Assembly: GCA_033439685.1 (NCBI GenBank)
Contig: JAUEDM010000009.1
Span: 1,116,001-1,180,000, forward strand
Origin: Apodospora peruviana
Taxonomy: Eukaryota; Ascomycota; Sordariomycetes; Sordariales; Lasiosphaeriaceae
Direction of reading: 5' to 3'
DNA length: 64,000 nt
The number at the start of each line of letters is the position of its first letter. The stretch's first letter is position 1. Both the position numbers and the translations under genes were made by a program. This document shows, one piece after another, positions 22,768 through 34,297 of this stretch. Under the pieces are notes generated by a model that ran no database searches, was not told where the DNA came from, and saw only the letters and a program-made list of their open reading frames with translations.

Positions 22768-24036
22768 ATGCTCGAATTCCTCGCATACAAGAAGTTCAAG
22801 AAGAACAAGGCCGAGAAGGAGGCGGCAAAAGCCCAACTCGACGGTCATGGCAGCAGTACCCCGTCATCACCCGGGGGCGCCGCCGCCGCGACAACAGGCG
22901 AGAGCGACAAGAAGGCCGGCAAAGCGACAGAAGTGGACAAGCCTCTCCTCGACGACGACGACGAGCGTTTCCTCGAGCGCTTGACTTCCCCAGGTGCAGA
23001 AAACGAGCAACAAGAAGATGAAGAAGGACCCCGACCACCTCTCCCGCCACGCGTGAAGACACCCGACCTCACCTGGGACAGCGACAGCGAGTCCTTCCAA
23101 AAGCTGAACATGTCCGGCAAAGCCAATGCTACAATGCTGGCAACCAAGGAGAAGGGAAAAGCGGTCGTGGATAGGTTTACGCTGCTGCTACAACGCAACA
23201 AGAAGAAGGATCCCGGAAACATGCAACTGGCGGTCCCCGAGCCGGAAATTGACCGCGAGAAGGACGACCTCACCCGCGTGCTGGACGATCTCAACCTCGC
23301 GGCCCGCAACAATAAAGCGTTCGCGCTGTCAGCCGACTCGAACGAGCTGGTGCGTAAGTTTACCTTGGTTCTGAAAGACTTGGTGAACGGCGTCCCGACG
23401 GCCGTGAACGACCTGACTTCCTTGCTGGACGACCGCGACGGCTTGCTCGCCAAGAACTACGAGAAACTGCCCGGCTCCCTCAAGAAACTTGTGACCCAGC
23501 TACCCGACAAGCTCAGCTCGACTCTGGCGCCTGAGCTGCTGGCCGTCGCGGCGGAAGCGCAAGGGCTGTCCAAGGACGACGCGGCCGCTAAGGGCGGGAT
23601 TAAGGGAGCCGCGAAACGGTTGCTCGTGCCGAAGAATCTGAAGGATCTTGTCACGAAACCGGGCGCCGTGGTAAGTATGCTCAAGGGTATCATGAACGCG
23701 CTCAAGCTGCGCTGGCCTGCGTTTATCGGTACGAATCTGCTCTGGAGTCTGGCCTTGTTTTTGTTGTTGTTCGTGCTGTGGTACTGCCATAAGCGCGGGC
23801 GCGAGACGCGTATCGACAAAGAGAATAAGGAGGCGGACGCGAATGTTGGTGTGGTTGACGGAGCTGATCGTATCGAGGAGTTGCCTGATGATCCGGCGTT
23901 GCCTGCACCCTCTGGATCGACGGCTACGCCTATTGTGATTGAACCGCCTACGCCGACCGCTGCAGATGGGGAGTCGTCTTCTTCTGGTGCGAGGCATCGG
24001 CGGTCGGGATCTGGAAAGAAGAAGAGCGAGAAGTAA
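22768..24036 (+). CDS. Uncharacterised single-span membrane protein
   Basis: Single exon of 422 residues with no enzymatic motif that I recognise. The first ~150 residues are charged, rich in Lys, Glu, Asp and Pro (disordered). A helical middle region (about 150-300) carries repeated Leu/Val/Lys patterns such as LPGSLKKLVTQLPDKL and a conserved-looking KRLLVPKNLKDLV block. One hydrophobic segment near residues 317-333 (NLLWSLALFLLLFVLWYC) is followed by CHKRGRE, which would place the basic flank in the cytosol. The tail is acidic, then Ser/Lys-rich (GSGKKKSEK). Overall it looks like a single-pass protein of an internal membrane with a long soluble N-terminal domain, probably fungus-specific. 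Codon use and the long frame make it a real gene; its function is unknown. Confidence 0.8.
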   Translation: MLEFLAYKKFKKNKAEKEAAKAQLDGHGSSTPSSPGGAAAATTGESDKKAGKATEVDKPLLDDDDERFLERLTSPGAENEQQEDEEGPRPPLPPRVKTPDLTWDSDSESFQKLNMSGKANATMLATKEKGKAVVDRFTLLLQRNKKKDPGNMQLAVPEPEIDREKDDLTRVLDDLNLAARNNKAFALSADSNELVRKFTLVLKDLVNGVPTAVNDLTSLLDDRDGLLAKNYEKLPGSLKKLVTQLPDKLSSTLAPELLAVAAEAQGLSKDDAAAKGGIKGAAKRLLVPKNLKDLVTKPGAVVSMLKGIMNALKLRWPAFIGTNLLWSLALFLLLFVLWYCHKRGRETRIDKENKEADANVGVVDGADRIEELPDDPALPAPSGSTATPIVIEPPTPTAADGESSSSGARHRRSGSGKKKSEK

Positions 24037-24537
24037 GGGAGAGGTGGATGGATGGATCATGAATGGGGATGGATGGATGGTAATGACACAATCGAAGAAA
24101 CGATACCCCCTTTTATGTTTTTGGTGTTCTCTTTTTAGTTATATCTTCCGGGTTTCATCGTTTCTGACATGGTTGGGATGATACGGTTGAATGACTATTC
24201 TTCACGCGATATCAAGATTGAACGAGGAATAATGGCATGACTAGAACTTTGTGTTTAATGCGAACCACGCCTTGTAATCCACTTTATTGCTTTTGCTTCG
24301 AAACGCCTGTATAGAGAGCAAGTATTTCTCTATCAATAAGGACAACAGTTTTTTTTTTTCAAGCCTATATTTAAGCCTGTATTTGGGTATCAATAGAATG
24401 ATTCGGTCCATCTCGCTCATCAGCTGCAAACCAAACCGTAGAATCAAGCGCTGTTAGAAGTAGTCCAACTCCTCCGGCTCCAGTACCAGTCAATTCCCAC
24501 CCATACATAGAGATCCGAAAGCGTCAGGAAGATACAC
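24037..24537. other. Convergent intergenic region
   Basis: 500 bases between two converging stop codons. It holds GGATGGAT-type repeats (24044-24080), a run of about eleven T (24349-24359) and AT-rich 3'-UTR-like sequence. No gene seen. Confidence 0.55.
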
Positions 24538-26487
24538 TCAATCATCCTGAACGAGCTCTTTAATCTCCTCCCTCCCGCCCGGCGCGAGCAATAATCCGCC
24601 AGCAACGTCCTCTAGCCCTTCCTCGCCCATCATCAGCGCCTTGCCGTCGTCCCCTACCACTAGATCCTTGCCAGACCTGATGATATTCGGATCCACGACC
24701 TTGCCGCCGTCGCGCATCCAGAAGCCGACCTCGTCTATGATATCGTAAACGATGTCCTCGACAATCTGCTCGTCGTACCGCTCGCACACTGCCTTGGGCG
24801 GCGGTTTATTCTTATCTGATGGTGATATTGCTGCTCCTCTTATTTCTGTTGCGGGTTCTCTCGTCGCTTCTGTCTCCGGAGATGGCTGCTTAGGTGCATC
24901 GTCGGCGTCCTTCATAAGTACGTCCTCCTCGTCGTTCTCCTTTTTTGTTGATTTGTTGTCGCCGCCGTCCTGTTTCTCAAGTCCTGGCGGCGGAAACCAA
25001 AAGTCCGGACCGAAATTCACCTCCACGGCGCCGCCACGGAACACGCTTACCGCCGGGTAGTACCCCAGCGAGCCGTCATCGAGCGTGTCACGACCACCGG
25101 GCTGCTGTAAAAGTTTGGATGCCGGTGGCAGGAACGTGAGCAGTTCCCTCCAGGGCGTGCCCATCAGGACGCCATTTTTATAGATTTTGATGTGCGAGTT
25201 AGGTAAGGTGCGCAGCGGAGCTAGCGGATGATTCGGGTTCGGAGGCTCGGACGACGTGCCCGTCCCCGACGACGCCATAGGGGACGGGTTCATGAGATCG
25301 TCAAGTTCCTTAGTCGTATGATAGTCGATCTTCTCAAAGTAGATGTGCGCCTTGAAGCGGATGGGGATGCGGTCGCGGATGATGTTGAGAGCTTCCGTGC
25401 CGTGCGGATCGTTCGACTCCTCGTCCAACAGGTCGACAGCTGGATTGTACTGTCCCTGCACAACCTTTCGGTGCAGGCTCTCGGACGGCAGCTGGATCTC
25501 AAGCCCGATGATGTCTCCTTCTTTCAGGTCTTCCCCAGGTGGGAAAAAATCTTTTGGGCGGGACATGTGCACCTTCTGGCCCGCCACGTCGCGGATGCCG
25601 TAGCTGTATGCGTCGAAACCCACGGGCGCGTCTAGGGATGCTTCTCGCCGTGCCCACCCTACACGAATATGGCCGTGCGATTCGGGGTCCCCTTCGGCTT
25701 GGTTCTTGAGGATGCCCCGCGTGATCTTGCATTCCCAGTACCACCGGCCCTCTCTTACAGCAACGTTCGCCCGCGCCATTCTGAAGCCCTTGTCTGACGT
25801 GACGTGGCGGCCTGATTTATCAAAGAATATGTTCGATGCCGTGTCCTCGAAGCTCATGTGGGCGCCATAGGGCTCCGGTTCCGTCTGCCGATAGTAGAAC
25901 ATGGACGGGAAGGCAGGGTCGGCAATACAGTGGGTATAATGGAAGTTCTTTTTGTTGAAGACGCTGATTAGGACCATTGTCAGTTTTATATTTTGTTGCG
26001 CATTGCGACATGTCGCAGTCCTGACTTACTGTTCAGATGTCTCGAAGAACTCAATTGTCTGGCCATCGAGCGCTTGCACCTCATGATGGCTTGTAAAGAC
26101 GGGACCGCGGGCCTCTTCGAAATCTGAGGGCTTAGGAGGTGCGAGCTTGTATCGCATCGGGGCCAGCTCGCCGCCGGTCGAGTCCCTCCGCTGCTTAGGA
26201 TCGGGTGTCGCTCTTGAGCTGTCCTGACCGCCGAGTGCCGTGCCTTTGGACTCTCTCTTTTTGAGAGAGTCCTTCTTTGCCCTCTTTTCGCGCGACATAG
26301 CGACCTGACTTTCCTCGGGCGTCTGGATCTGAACTTGTACTTTCTGCGGCGGCTTGACGTCGGGATTGAGAGGTGAGGAGACGGCCGGACTGTGGTCGTC
26401 TTCGAGGGCTCGTTTCTGTGGAAGAGAAGGGACGGCCATGGCGGAGGGGGTGGGCTCTCTTCGGGGAGAGCCGCTGTCAGTTGCCAT
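24538..26487 (-). CDS. bre2: COMPASS (Set1 complex) subunit Bre2/Ash2, SPRY domain
   Basis: Nuclear subunit of the Set1 histone H3K4 methyltransferase complex. Two exons, 26487-26030 and 25963-24538, with a 66-nt intron (GTAAGT donor, CAG acceptor) give 627 residues. The N-terminal ~150 residues are disordered and charged. The SPRY region starts near residue 165 with a run of aromatic residues (YYRQTEPEPYG), then DKGFRMARANVAVREGRWYW, typical of Ash2/Bre2, and continues past an acidic insertion to the strand VEVNFGPDFWFPP. Near the C-terminus, VEDIVYDIIDEVGFW fits the short helix that binds the Sdc1/Dpy30 dimer. No PHD or winged-helix domain is present, matching the fungal Bre2 form. It converges on the unknown gene at 22768 and diverges from cef1. 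Confidence 0.9.
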
Positions 26488-27165
26488 TGTCGAGACTCTC
26501 GACGCTTAGGCAAGCGGAAAGTCTAAAGCGGTGTAAAGAACCTGGAAGGTTGGTAGGCTAGGTTTGCGCCTCCCGCTGTTCGATTGGGGTGCGCGGGTCT
26601 TCTTCCGGCGAGGAGCTCAAAAACGGACCACACTGCAAAAAGTCAAAGCTCGGTTTAGAGACTGGGAATTCGAAGAGATAGGAAGCGACTTCAGAAATCA
26701 TATTTTGAAAAATGGGCCGGTCGACTCGAAACTGTCCCCGTCATTATCCCTACAATCGCATGCTCAGAATACTGATATTGTTGAAATGCATCCACATTGG
26801 ACATTAGAAGTTGCAACGAGAGCTCAATTGAACCGCCGCGCCAAGAGAGACAGAACGCGACAGATCCGACAGGGGTGGCTGGCAGTGGCATCGCACAGTA
26901 CTAGATGCTTTCCTCACTGTGGCTGATCAGCGTATCGACGCTACTCCGCACTGTTCATTCACTGTTCATTCGCGGTTCACAACTGACACTCGTGATTTTT
27001 CTTGGGTCTCGACAACTGCAATCATCGGCAAAGACTCATTCAATTCCAGCTTCGCACCTAACCTCGACACCGTCGCCTCTTTCTACAGCTCATCCATTTT
27101 TCTGACTACGCAGTAATTAGACTCTATCGAAAGGAAAGCGACCGCGGTGGCCGCGCATCGACAAG
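26488..27165. promoter_or_regulatory. Bidirectional promoter region, bre2 / cef1
   Basis: 678 bases separate the two divergent start codons, so both promoters must lie here. The cef1 side carries a TTCATTCACTGTTCATTCGCGGTTCAC direct-repeat stretch around 26955-26980 and a C/T-rich leader. No coding signal seen. Confidence 0.5.
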
Positions 27166-29579
27166 ATGCCCGTCGTCAAGGGTGGCGTGTGGACCAACAT
27201 CGAAGACGAGATCCTTAAGGCATCCGTCAGCAAGTATGGCCTAAACCAGTGGGCGCGCGTCTCGTCGCTGCTCGCACGAAAGACACCCAAGCAGTGCAAG
27301 GCACGGTGGAACGAATGGCTCGACCCAAGCATCAAGAAAATCGAATGGAGCAAGGAGGAGGATGAGAAGCTATTACATCTGGCAAAGTTGATGCCCACGC
27401 AATGGCGCACCATAGCTCCCATCGTCGGTCGGACTGCGAACCAGTGTCTCGAGCGATATCAGAAGCTGCTCGACGAAGCCGAACAGAGAGAAGCATCCGC
27501 CCTCGGCTTGACCGGCCCTGACGGAGGTGAAGCCCACGCGCCCTCCGCCGACGATGTCCGTCGACTGCGCCCCGGCGAAGTCGATCCGGATCCCGAGACT
27601 AAGCCCGCCCGCCCCGATACCATCGATCTCGACGAGGATGAAAAGGAGATGCTGAGCGAGGCGCGTGCGCGTCTGGCAAACACTCAGGGTAAGAAGGCAA
27701 AGCGGAAGGCGCGCGAACGGCAGCAGGAAGAGTCTCGCCGTCTGGCTGCCCTGCAGAAGCGCCGAGAGCTCAAGACGGCCGGTATCAACATCAAGGTTAC
27801 GACGCGGAAGAAGGGCCAGATGGACTACAATGCCGACATCCCTTTCGAGAAGAAGGCCGTTCCCGGGTTCTACGACACGAACGACGAGATTCGGCGGAAC
27901 GAGTATCAAACATCACACTTCGATCCAAAGAAGCAGCAGGTAGGGAATAAGCGCAAGGGAGAGCAGGATGAGGAGGCGGAGAGGAAAAAGCGAAAGGGTG
28001 ACAAGGATGGTCCGTCTGCATCCATACAGGCCGCATTGAAGGCTGGTCAGATGCAGAAGATCCGCGAAGCAGAGCAGAGCAGTAAGCGGAGGGCGCTCGT
28101 CCTTCCGGCGCCGCAGGTCGGCGAAGGCGAGCTGGAGGAGATTGTGAAGATGGGCATGACCGCGGAGCGCGCAAATATGTTGGCTCGCGAGAGTGACAAC
28201 GACGCCACCCGTGGTCTCGTAAGCAACTACTCGAATCTCAACACCAATGCGCCGGTCCGTACGCCCATGGCCCCAGCCCAAGAAGACCATATCGCAAACG
28301 AGATTCGCAACATTCGAGCACTCACAGAGACACAATCGTCGTTGCTTGGTGGTGAAAACACGCCCCTCCACGAGGGTGCCGGATCAACAGGCTTCGATTC
28401 GATTGCGCCACGGAAGCAGGTGATGTCGACACCCAACCCGCTGGCGACCCCGTTAAGGTCTGGAGCCAATGGTGTTGGTGCTACTCCTCTCCGTCCCGGT
28501 CAAACTCCCCTGCGCACTCCCCGGGACAGTTTTGCTCTAAATAGCGCCGATCAGGATATGGACATGATCGGCGCTACGCCAAAGGACCTCAGGATGCGTG
28601 AGCTTTCCATGCGTCACCTGCTTAAGCAACGCCTCTCTGCTCTGCCGAAGCCGAAGGAGACGGAATGGGAGCTCGAACTGCCCGAGGAGCAACAGGAACC
28701 AAAGACCGCCGAAGAGCTGGAAGAGGACGCCGCAGACCGCGATCGCAGAGAGAGGGAGATTCGGGAGGCTCGCGAGCTTTTGGAGCGCAAGCGGCGCACC
28801 CAAGTCATGCAGCGCGACTTGCCCCGGCCGTTGGCGGTGGACTACAATGCTTTAGTACAGGCTTCCGCACAGGCCGCAGACCCTGCCGAGGCACTTATCG
28901 CCCGGGAAGCTGCTTTGCTGATGGCCCACGATGCGACAAAATACCCGCTTCCAGGAGCCCCGACGGGGTCTAAAGTCACGGATCTGCCTCAGATCGACGA
29001 TCAAACGCTCACTGAGGCCCGTCTCCAGATATTGATGGAATTCAAGGGCCAGCCGATGCCTGAGGAGATCCAGTCTGCTTGGGAGAAGACTAATAGTAAC
29101 TCACTGTTACTTGGACTGGGGTGCTACGATGACGATGAGGAGGAGGACCAGGTGTCTATCATGCAATCCTCGCTTGACGTAAGTTTCCCTTTCTGTTCTT
29201 GTCGAAAGTCGTAATAACTAACATTTTACAATAGGATGTCTTCGAATCGATCATGACATCCGCGGAGGCCTGTAGCAAGCTGGAGAAGAAGCTGAACCTG
29301 CACCTCGGCGGCTACAAGAACCGTGCTGAGATGTTGCGCAAGAAGATTGGTGAGGCGCACGAGGCGCTTGAGAAGGCGAACAACGCCCTGGGCAGCTTTA
29401 AGATTCTGCAGGCGTCCGAGGCGGCGGCCATTAGGAACCGGCTGGCCGCGCTCAGGGCGGAGGTCGGGTTTGTCAGCACGAGGGAGAGGGAAGCGCAGGA
29501 GCTGTATCGGAGGACCAGGGAGGAGCTGAACGAGTTGACTCTAAACGGGGCGACGACGAATGGGTATCATCATTCTTAG
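27166..29579 (+). CDS. cef1: Pre-mRNA splicing factor Cef1/Cdc5
   Basis: Core protein of the NineTeen (Prp19) complex, essential for spliceosome activation. Two exons, 27166-29178 and 29235-29579, split by a 56-nt intron with GTAAGT donor and TAG acceptor, encode 785 residues, the usual size. Two Myb repeats fill residues ~1-108 (WTNIEDEILKASVSKYG with spaced Trp, then WSKEEDEKLLHLAKLMPTQW ending at CLERYQKLL). A nuclear-type basic, helical region follows (KKAKRKARERQQEE). The middle repeats TPLRPGQTPLRTP-like motifs, the Thr-Pro-rich part known in Cdc5 as phosphorylation and partner-binding sites. The C-terminus after the intron is a coiled coil (KLEKKLNLHLGGYKNRAEML), which binds Prp19 and its associated proteins in the family. 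A fitting irony is that this splicing factor itself needs one splice to restore its C-terminal coiled coil. Confidence 0.96.
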
Positions 29580-30906
29580 GGCGGGAGAGATGATTGTAGG
29601 GATTAAATTATGTGTATAGAATGGCATGAGAGGTGAACCGCCACTCAAAATGAAGTCAGCGTATGGAGCGATGGGAATGTCATTATACTATTGCCAAATG
29701 CGAAACCGCCTGAGTACTGTTTGCTTTTGGCGATAGATATCCTTTCAAGTTTCAAGCCAGTGTGTGCGGGATGTACGCATGGTAGTCCTGCAGGATCCAG
29801 GTCAGACTCCTGCACAGAAAGCTACGCGCGCGTGTGCATTATTAGTTTCAAGGGAAAGTGTTCGGAAGAGGGTATGGTGCGTGGATATCGGATGCTAGAC
29901 CAGTCAGTTTACGGATCGTGGTGCATCTACAGTACCTAGGGATAGGGAAACATGAAGGTGAATCTGCCTTGCCCCTTTTGTTAACCATGTTTCCAAACAT
30001 TGACCAGCAACACGAAGGCCGTTGTTTGATGGGTATATTTAGTCAAACCCACACCATGTTATTGATGTATGCTTTTTCACGTTAACCTCCGTAGGTTGAA
30101 GGATGTGTTCTTGTTCAGATGCCGGGGCGGTGATGCATGGAATAAGTTCATTTCCCTCCGCACGGCGTAGGGAGCGAGCGAGTCGGAGCGGATGCTGCCC
30201 CCGGTTGAGACCTTCACACCTACCTACCTGGCTATTAGTCAATTAAAGAAAGGCATGTGAACGTGACCACCTAACCATACTACAACATACGCACAAACAT
30301 ATTTGTTGCTGCATGGCTGCTCTAGACCATTATAGTCCTACATACAACGTCGTATAAAGGATGTAATATTGTGTGCTTTTTGAGAGGGGTTCGGTCTACC
30401 TTTTATGGAAATGGTGCATTGCGGACGGGTCAGATATAGGAACCCACTCGGGGCGCCTGTCACCCCCGCGGCTATAAGCGATTATCGGAGACCAACAACC
30501 CTCAAGTTAGTATTTTCAATGCTTAACAGTGTTGAAGAAGTCAGGGCCGTCCGGGGACCGGGGGTTAGCGGGCAACTGGACGACGCGAAGGAAGCAACGA
30601 GGCAGGTGGTTATGGAGATTGGAGTCTGATGAGAGGAGGGGTTGCGTGCTGAAAGCGGACTCGGAACGAAAGAGTCATTCATCATATTTTGTCATCCAGC
30701 ATCATACAATAGCTCAGTGATAATTCCAAACACGTAGTTCTTAATTATCGCTTCGCTTTCTTTGGACGACAGTGGTGGTAATATATTTTTTGGCTCAATA
30801 ATTTTGGCTGGATACCAGAACTGAACTGAAACCCAATTAGACAACAGCTAATTACCTAGGGTACCTAGGAGAGGGGACTTGTGCAAGTGCACGACGACGG
30901 CACCCA
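29580..30906. other. Intergenic, no gene seen
   Basis: 1.3 kb with short, register-shifting frames only. A tRNA-like B-box word near 29800 (GGTCAGACTCCTG) has no plausible 5' half. Two CCTAGG words flank GTA at about 30855-30869, just before the transporter gene. Confidence 0.55.
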
Positions 30907-33330
30907 ATGGCGGCTTCTTCTTCTACATCGCCGGAGACCGCTTTTGTTAGCAACAACAACCGGGATGAGAATGATGATGACCTCCCCCCCCCCACGGCGG
31001 CCATACCGACGACAGCCGGCGCCGGCGGCGGTGCATCATCATCGTCTCGGCGCCGGTCGCCCGGATCCGGTTTCAGCTCAAGCGAAGAAGACGAGGTAGA
31101 CGACGACGATGACTATGAAAGCTCAGATATCGACCCCAATGAGCTAGACTTGATGCTCTCCCGTTCTGTGCAATCGACAGGCGGCTTCCTGGAGCCGGAA
31201 TCGGTTGAGCACAGCATGCTGCGCAACATACGCCGACATCAGCTTCAACACGGCGGCCGAGGTAGTCGCCGTAGTAGTGTTGCTACTAGTGATCGGCAAA
31301 GACGACGGTCGAGTGCTGCCGCTTCTTCGAAGAGACAACCCTTTCCTGACGAGGAGACACCTCTTCTCCCGGCTGTCCCTTCTCCGACTACCAATGGTGC
31401 TTCCCCATCATCTGAGGGAGGGCCCGTTCTCACGGTCGTCGACTCCAAGAAAACAACCACCAACAGTGTGAGCAGCAGCATCGATGTCGCCGTCGCAAAC
31501 AACAGTCCCTACCTAAACGGCGTCTCACCCGCGCGCTTCTGGGTCCTGTTCCTCGGTATAATGGCCACTTACTTCGTCGCCTGCTTTGACAGCACCATCA
31601 TGGCGTCGAGCCATCCGGTCATCACCTCCTACTTCGGCAGCAGCAACAGCGCGTCGTGGTTGTCGACCGCTTTTCTCTTGACGTCAACCAGCTTCCAGCC
31701 GCTGCTGGGCGGGCTGTCCGACGCCATCGGCCGTAAAAGGCCCTACATGGCCACCATGGCGATTTTCCTGGTCGCCACGCTGTGGTGCGCCCTCGCGCAG
31801 AGCATGACGAGTTTTATTCTGGCCAGGGCCGTGTGCGGGATTGGTGCGGGCGGCATGATGACGTTGGGGAGTATCATGATTAGCGATTTGGTGCCTATCG
31901 AGTGAGTTACACCTACTCGTTCGCAGGGCTAGATGTTCTCTGACGGTTGATAATAGAATCCGAGGAGCATACCAGTCATACATCAACATCACTTTCGGCG
32001 TCGGCGCCATGCTCGGAGCCGGCCTGGGCGGCGCCATGGCTGACTACCTGGGCTGGCGATGGGAGTTTGGCGTGCAGGTGCCGCTGCTGGCTGCATCGCT
32101 GCTCGTCGCCGTCACGACCATCCCCAGCGATCTGGGTCTCGAAGGCCGGCCGAAGCTGGCGTTCCGCGACGCCATGAGGACGTTTGACTTCAAGGGCTCG
32201 TTCTTGATGTCGACGTCTGTGACGTTTTTGATTCTTGGCCTGGTATGACCCGTTCTCTGTTTATTTTAGCCCCTTTTCTTCGTTTCTGTTTTGGTCGAGT
32301 ATCACTTCTTGTTCTCTGTGCTGTCGATGCTGACAGTTCTTCTCTGATATGACAGAGCCTGGGAGGAAATGTCATCCCGTGTAAGTGATCTGTTTCTAAG
32401 TCTTTTTGTTTCCGTCAAAGAACATGGCTAAACGTTTCAAAAAGGGACCCACACATTCGTAATCAGCTCCCTCGCCGCCTTCGCCGTGTGCTTCCCATTA
32501 TTCCTCTACGTCGAGACCATCGCAATCAAGCCCATTATGCCGATCCACCTCGTCAGGCTGTCTCCCCACAGAAATCTCATCTTTTCCAACGCCATCGCCG
32601 CCTTCCTTAACAACGCCATCCTCTTTAACGTGTAAGTCCTTACCCCCTTTTCCTCAATCTGCCCACTAACCAACTCATATAAAAAAACAGCCCCTTATTC
32701 TTCCAAGGCGTCCTCCTGACATCAGCAACCGCCTCCGGCCTCCGTCTAATCGTTTGCTCGGCAGTCGCATCAACAACAGGCACAATCACCGGCTTTGCAA
32801 TAACCTATACAAGACGCCTGAAATGGCCTCTCGTGACAGGAACGATTCTCATTTTCTTGGGAACAATTTGTCTCAGTTCAATGCAGCGCGGCTGGCCAAC
32901 TTTCTTGTATCTTGCCAGCCTTGTACCCTCGTCAGCCGGAAACGGATTCCAGTTCCCCGGTACCTTCATGGCAATCCTCGTCGTCGCCGAGCAGCGCCAG
33001 CAGGCTGTCGTGACAAGCACGCTCATCCTCTGGCGGAGTCTAGGCATGGTCCTGGGCGTGGCGTGCAGCTCGTTGGTCGTGCAAAACGCGCTGTGGTATT
33101 ATCTGCAGCTATATGTAAGTGGCGAGGGGAACGAGAAAGACCAAATAATTGAGCGTGTAAGAGGGTCTGTGGAAGCGATAAGGGACCTCGAGCCGTTGTA
33201 CAGGGAACAGGTCGTCCAGAGCTACGAGGCTGCACTACGGGTTACGTTTCTTTGTTGCTCGGTGCTGGCGCTGGTGAGTGTGTGTTTGATTATGCCTGTT
33301 AGGTTGCCGCGGTTGGGTAGCAGGAAGTGA
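30907..33330 (+). CDS. MFS transporter, vacuolar basic amino acid (VBA/Fnx) type
   Basis: Major facilitator of the 14-helix DHA2 group, likely on the vacuolar membrane moving basic amino acids. Five exons (30907-31901, 31957-32242, 32356-32380, 32445-32631, 32691-33330) give 710 residues; exon 3 is only 25 nt. A hydrophilic, Ser/Asp-rich N-terminal tail of ~200 residues precedes the first helix (RFWVLFLGIMATYFVACFDS), where Asp and Ser are typical of the family. The loop between helices 2 and 3 has LGGLSDAIGRKRPY, the MFS signature, and the block VPIEIRGAYQSYINI, rebuilt across intron 1, is characteristic of VBA-type transporters. WRWEFGVQVPL follows in helix 5-6. Substrate is inferred from family resemblance only; multidrug export is the alternative. 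Confidence 0.9.
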
Positions 33331-33452
33331 TGGAAGACCAAATAATAAGGGGGAGGGGAGGGAAGATAGGGGTAATGATGAATGACATGGAAGAAAACGA
33401 GCTTGGTCTGGTTAGCGAATACATAAGAAACACACCATGACTCCAAGAAGCC

Positions 33453-34071
33453 CTAAACCACCTCCTGGTCCTGAAACTCAACCCCTTCAGCACCAACAAC
33501 AGTCCACCCCTTCTGTTTAGTAGTAGTAGCACCCTCCAATATAAACCGAAATGTTCTATCTGCTATCGTAGACCCATCACCATCCGCCATGGTATAATTC
33601 TGCGAATAATCCCCCTCGAAGTCGGCCTCGCCCGCTCCCGTAATACATGGGAACTTGACCGTCACATCCAACCTATTAGCAGCACCACCACTTGTCACAG
33701 CAGCAGCTACCCTTATACATGGCATCCGACGCAAAAGCCCTGCGACCCGGTAGGCGGTTTACGCCGCCAATGTGATACGTGAGGCTGCTGATCGGGGTTG
33801 CCATGCGATGGATGCCTTTTGGTCCTTGGTCTGGGAAGTTGGTCCACTGGTTGGTGGTGGTGGTAGTGAGACTGATCTCGGTACCTCCGAGGGTGAGTTT
33901 CTCATTCTTTGACTCAAAGGCGAGATCGAAAGCGACGGCGCTTTCTTTGGTGTTCCGGTTGGATACCCAGCTCTGTAGGAATTCGTGGAAGTAATACCAG
34001 GGCACGTTGGGCAGGTGGACTTGGAAGTATTGTGGGCTTGGCTGCAAGGCAAGTGGTCGGAATGGTGCCAT
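33453..34071 (-). CDS. Small uncharacterised protein
   Basis: Two exons, 34071-33719 and 33672-33453, with a 47-nt intron (GTATAA donor, GCTAAT branch, TAG acceptor) encode 190 residues. Without splicing the frame ends in a Cys/Trp-rich run that looks artificial, so the intron is preferred over a frameshift. The protein has no signal peptide and no membrane segment. It begins MAPFRPLALQPSPQYFQVHL and ends with a strand-rich part (LDVTVKFPCITGAGEADFEG) and GWTVVGAEGVEF. I do not recognise a family. The alternating strand pattern suggests a small beta-fold. It lies 123 bases past the transporter's stop, tail to tail. A further upstream in-frame ATG exists at 34212 but the extension looks like leader sequence. 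Confidence 0.6.
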
Positions 34072-34297
34072 GATGATGATGGTGGTAATAGGTGCTGTGC
34101 AGAGATCTGACGGGGGATGATTCAATGTCAAGCAGACGGTGTTTGCGGTGAAGATATCAGGGAAATATTGAAGTTCTGAAAAGAAGAGGGGATGGAGAAT
34201 ATATATGTACATGACGGCAAGGTATTAGGTGTCAGGCTGCCGTTCAGTGGTTGAATCCTGCCTGACGGCGATGGCTTGATGCACAGCCATGGTGTCC

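Noticed and set aside
33673..33760. Frameshift in the small gene at 33453-34071
   Set aside because: A 47-nt intron with correct phase explains it; a frameshift is possible but less likely.
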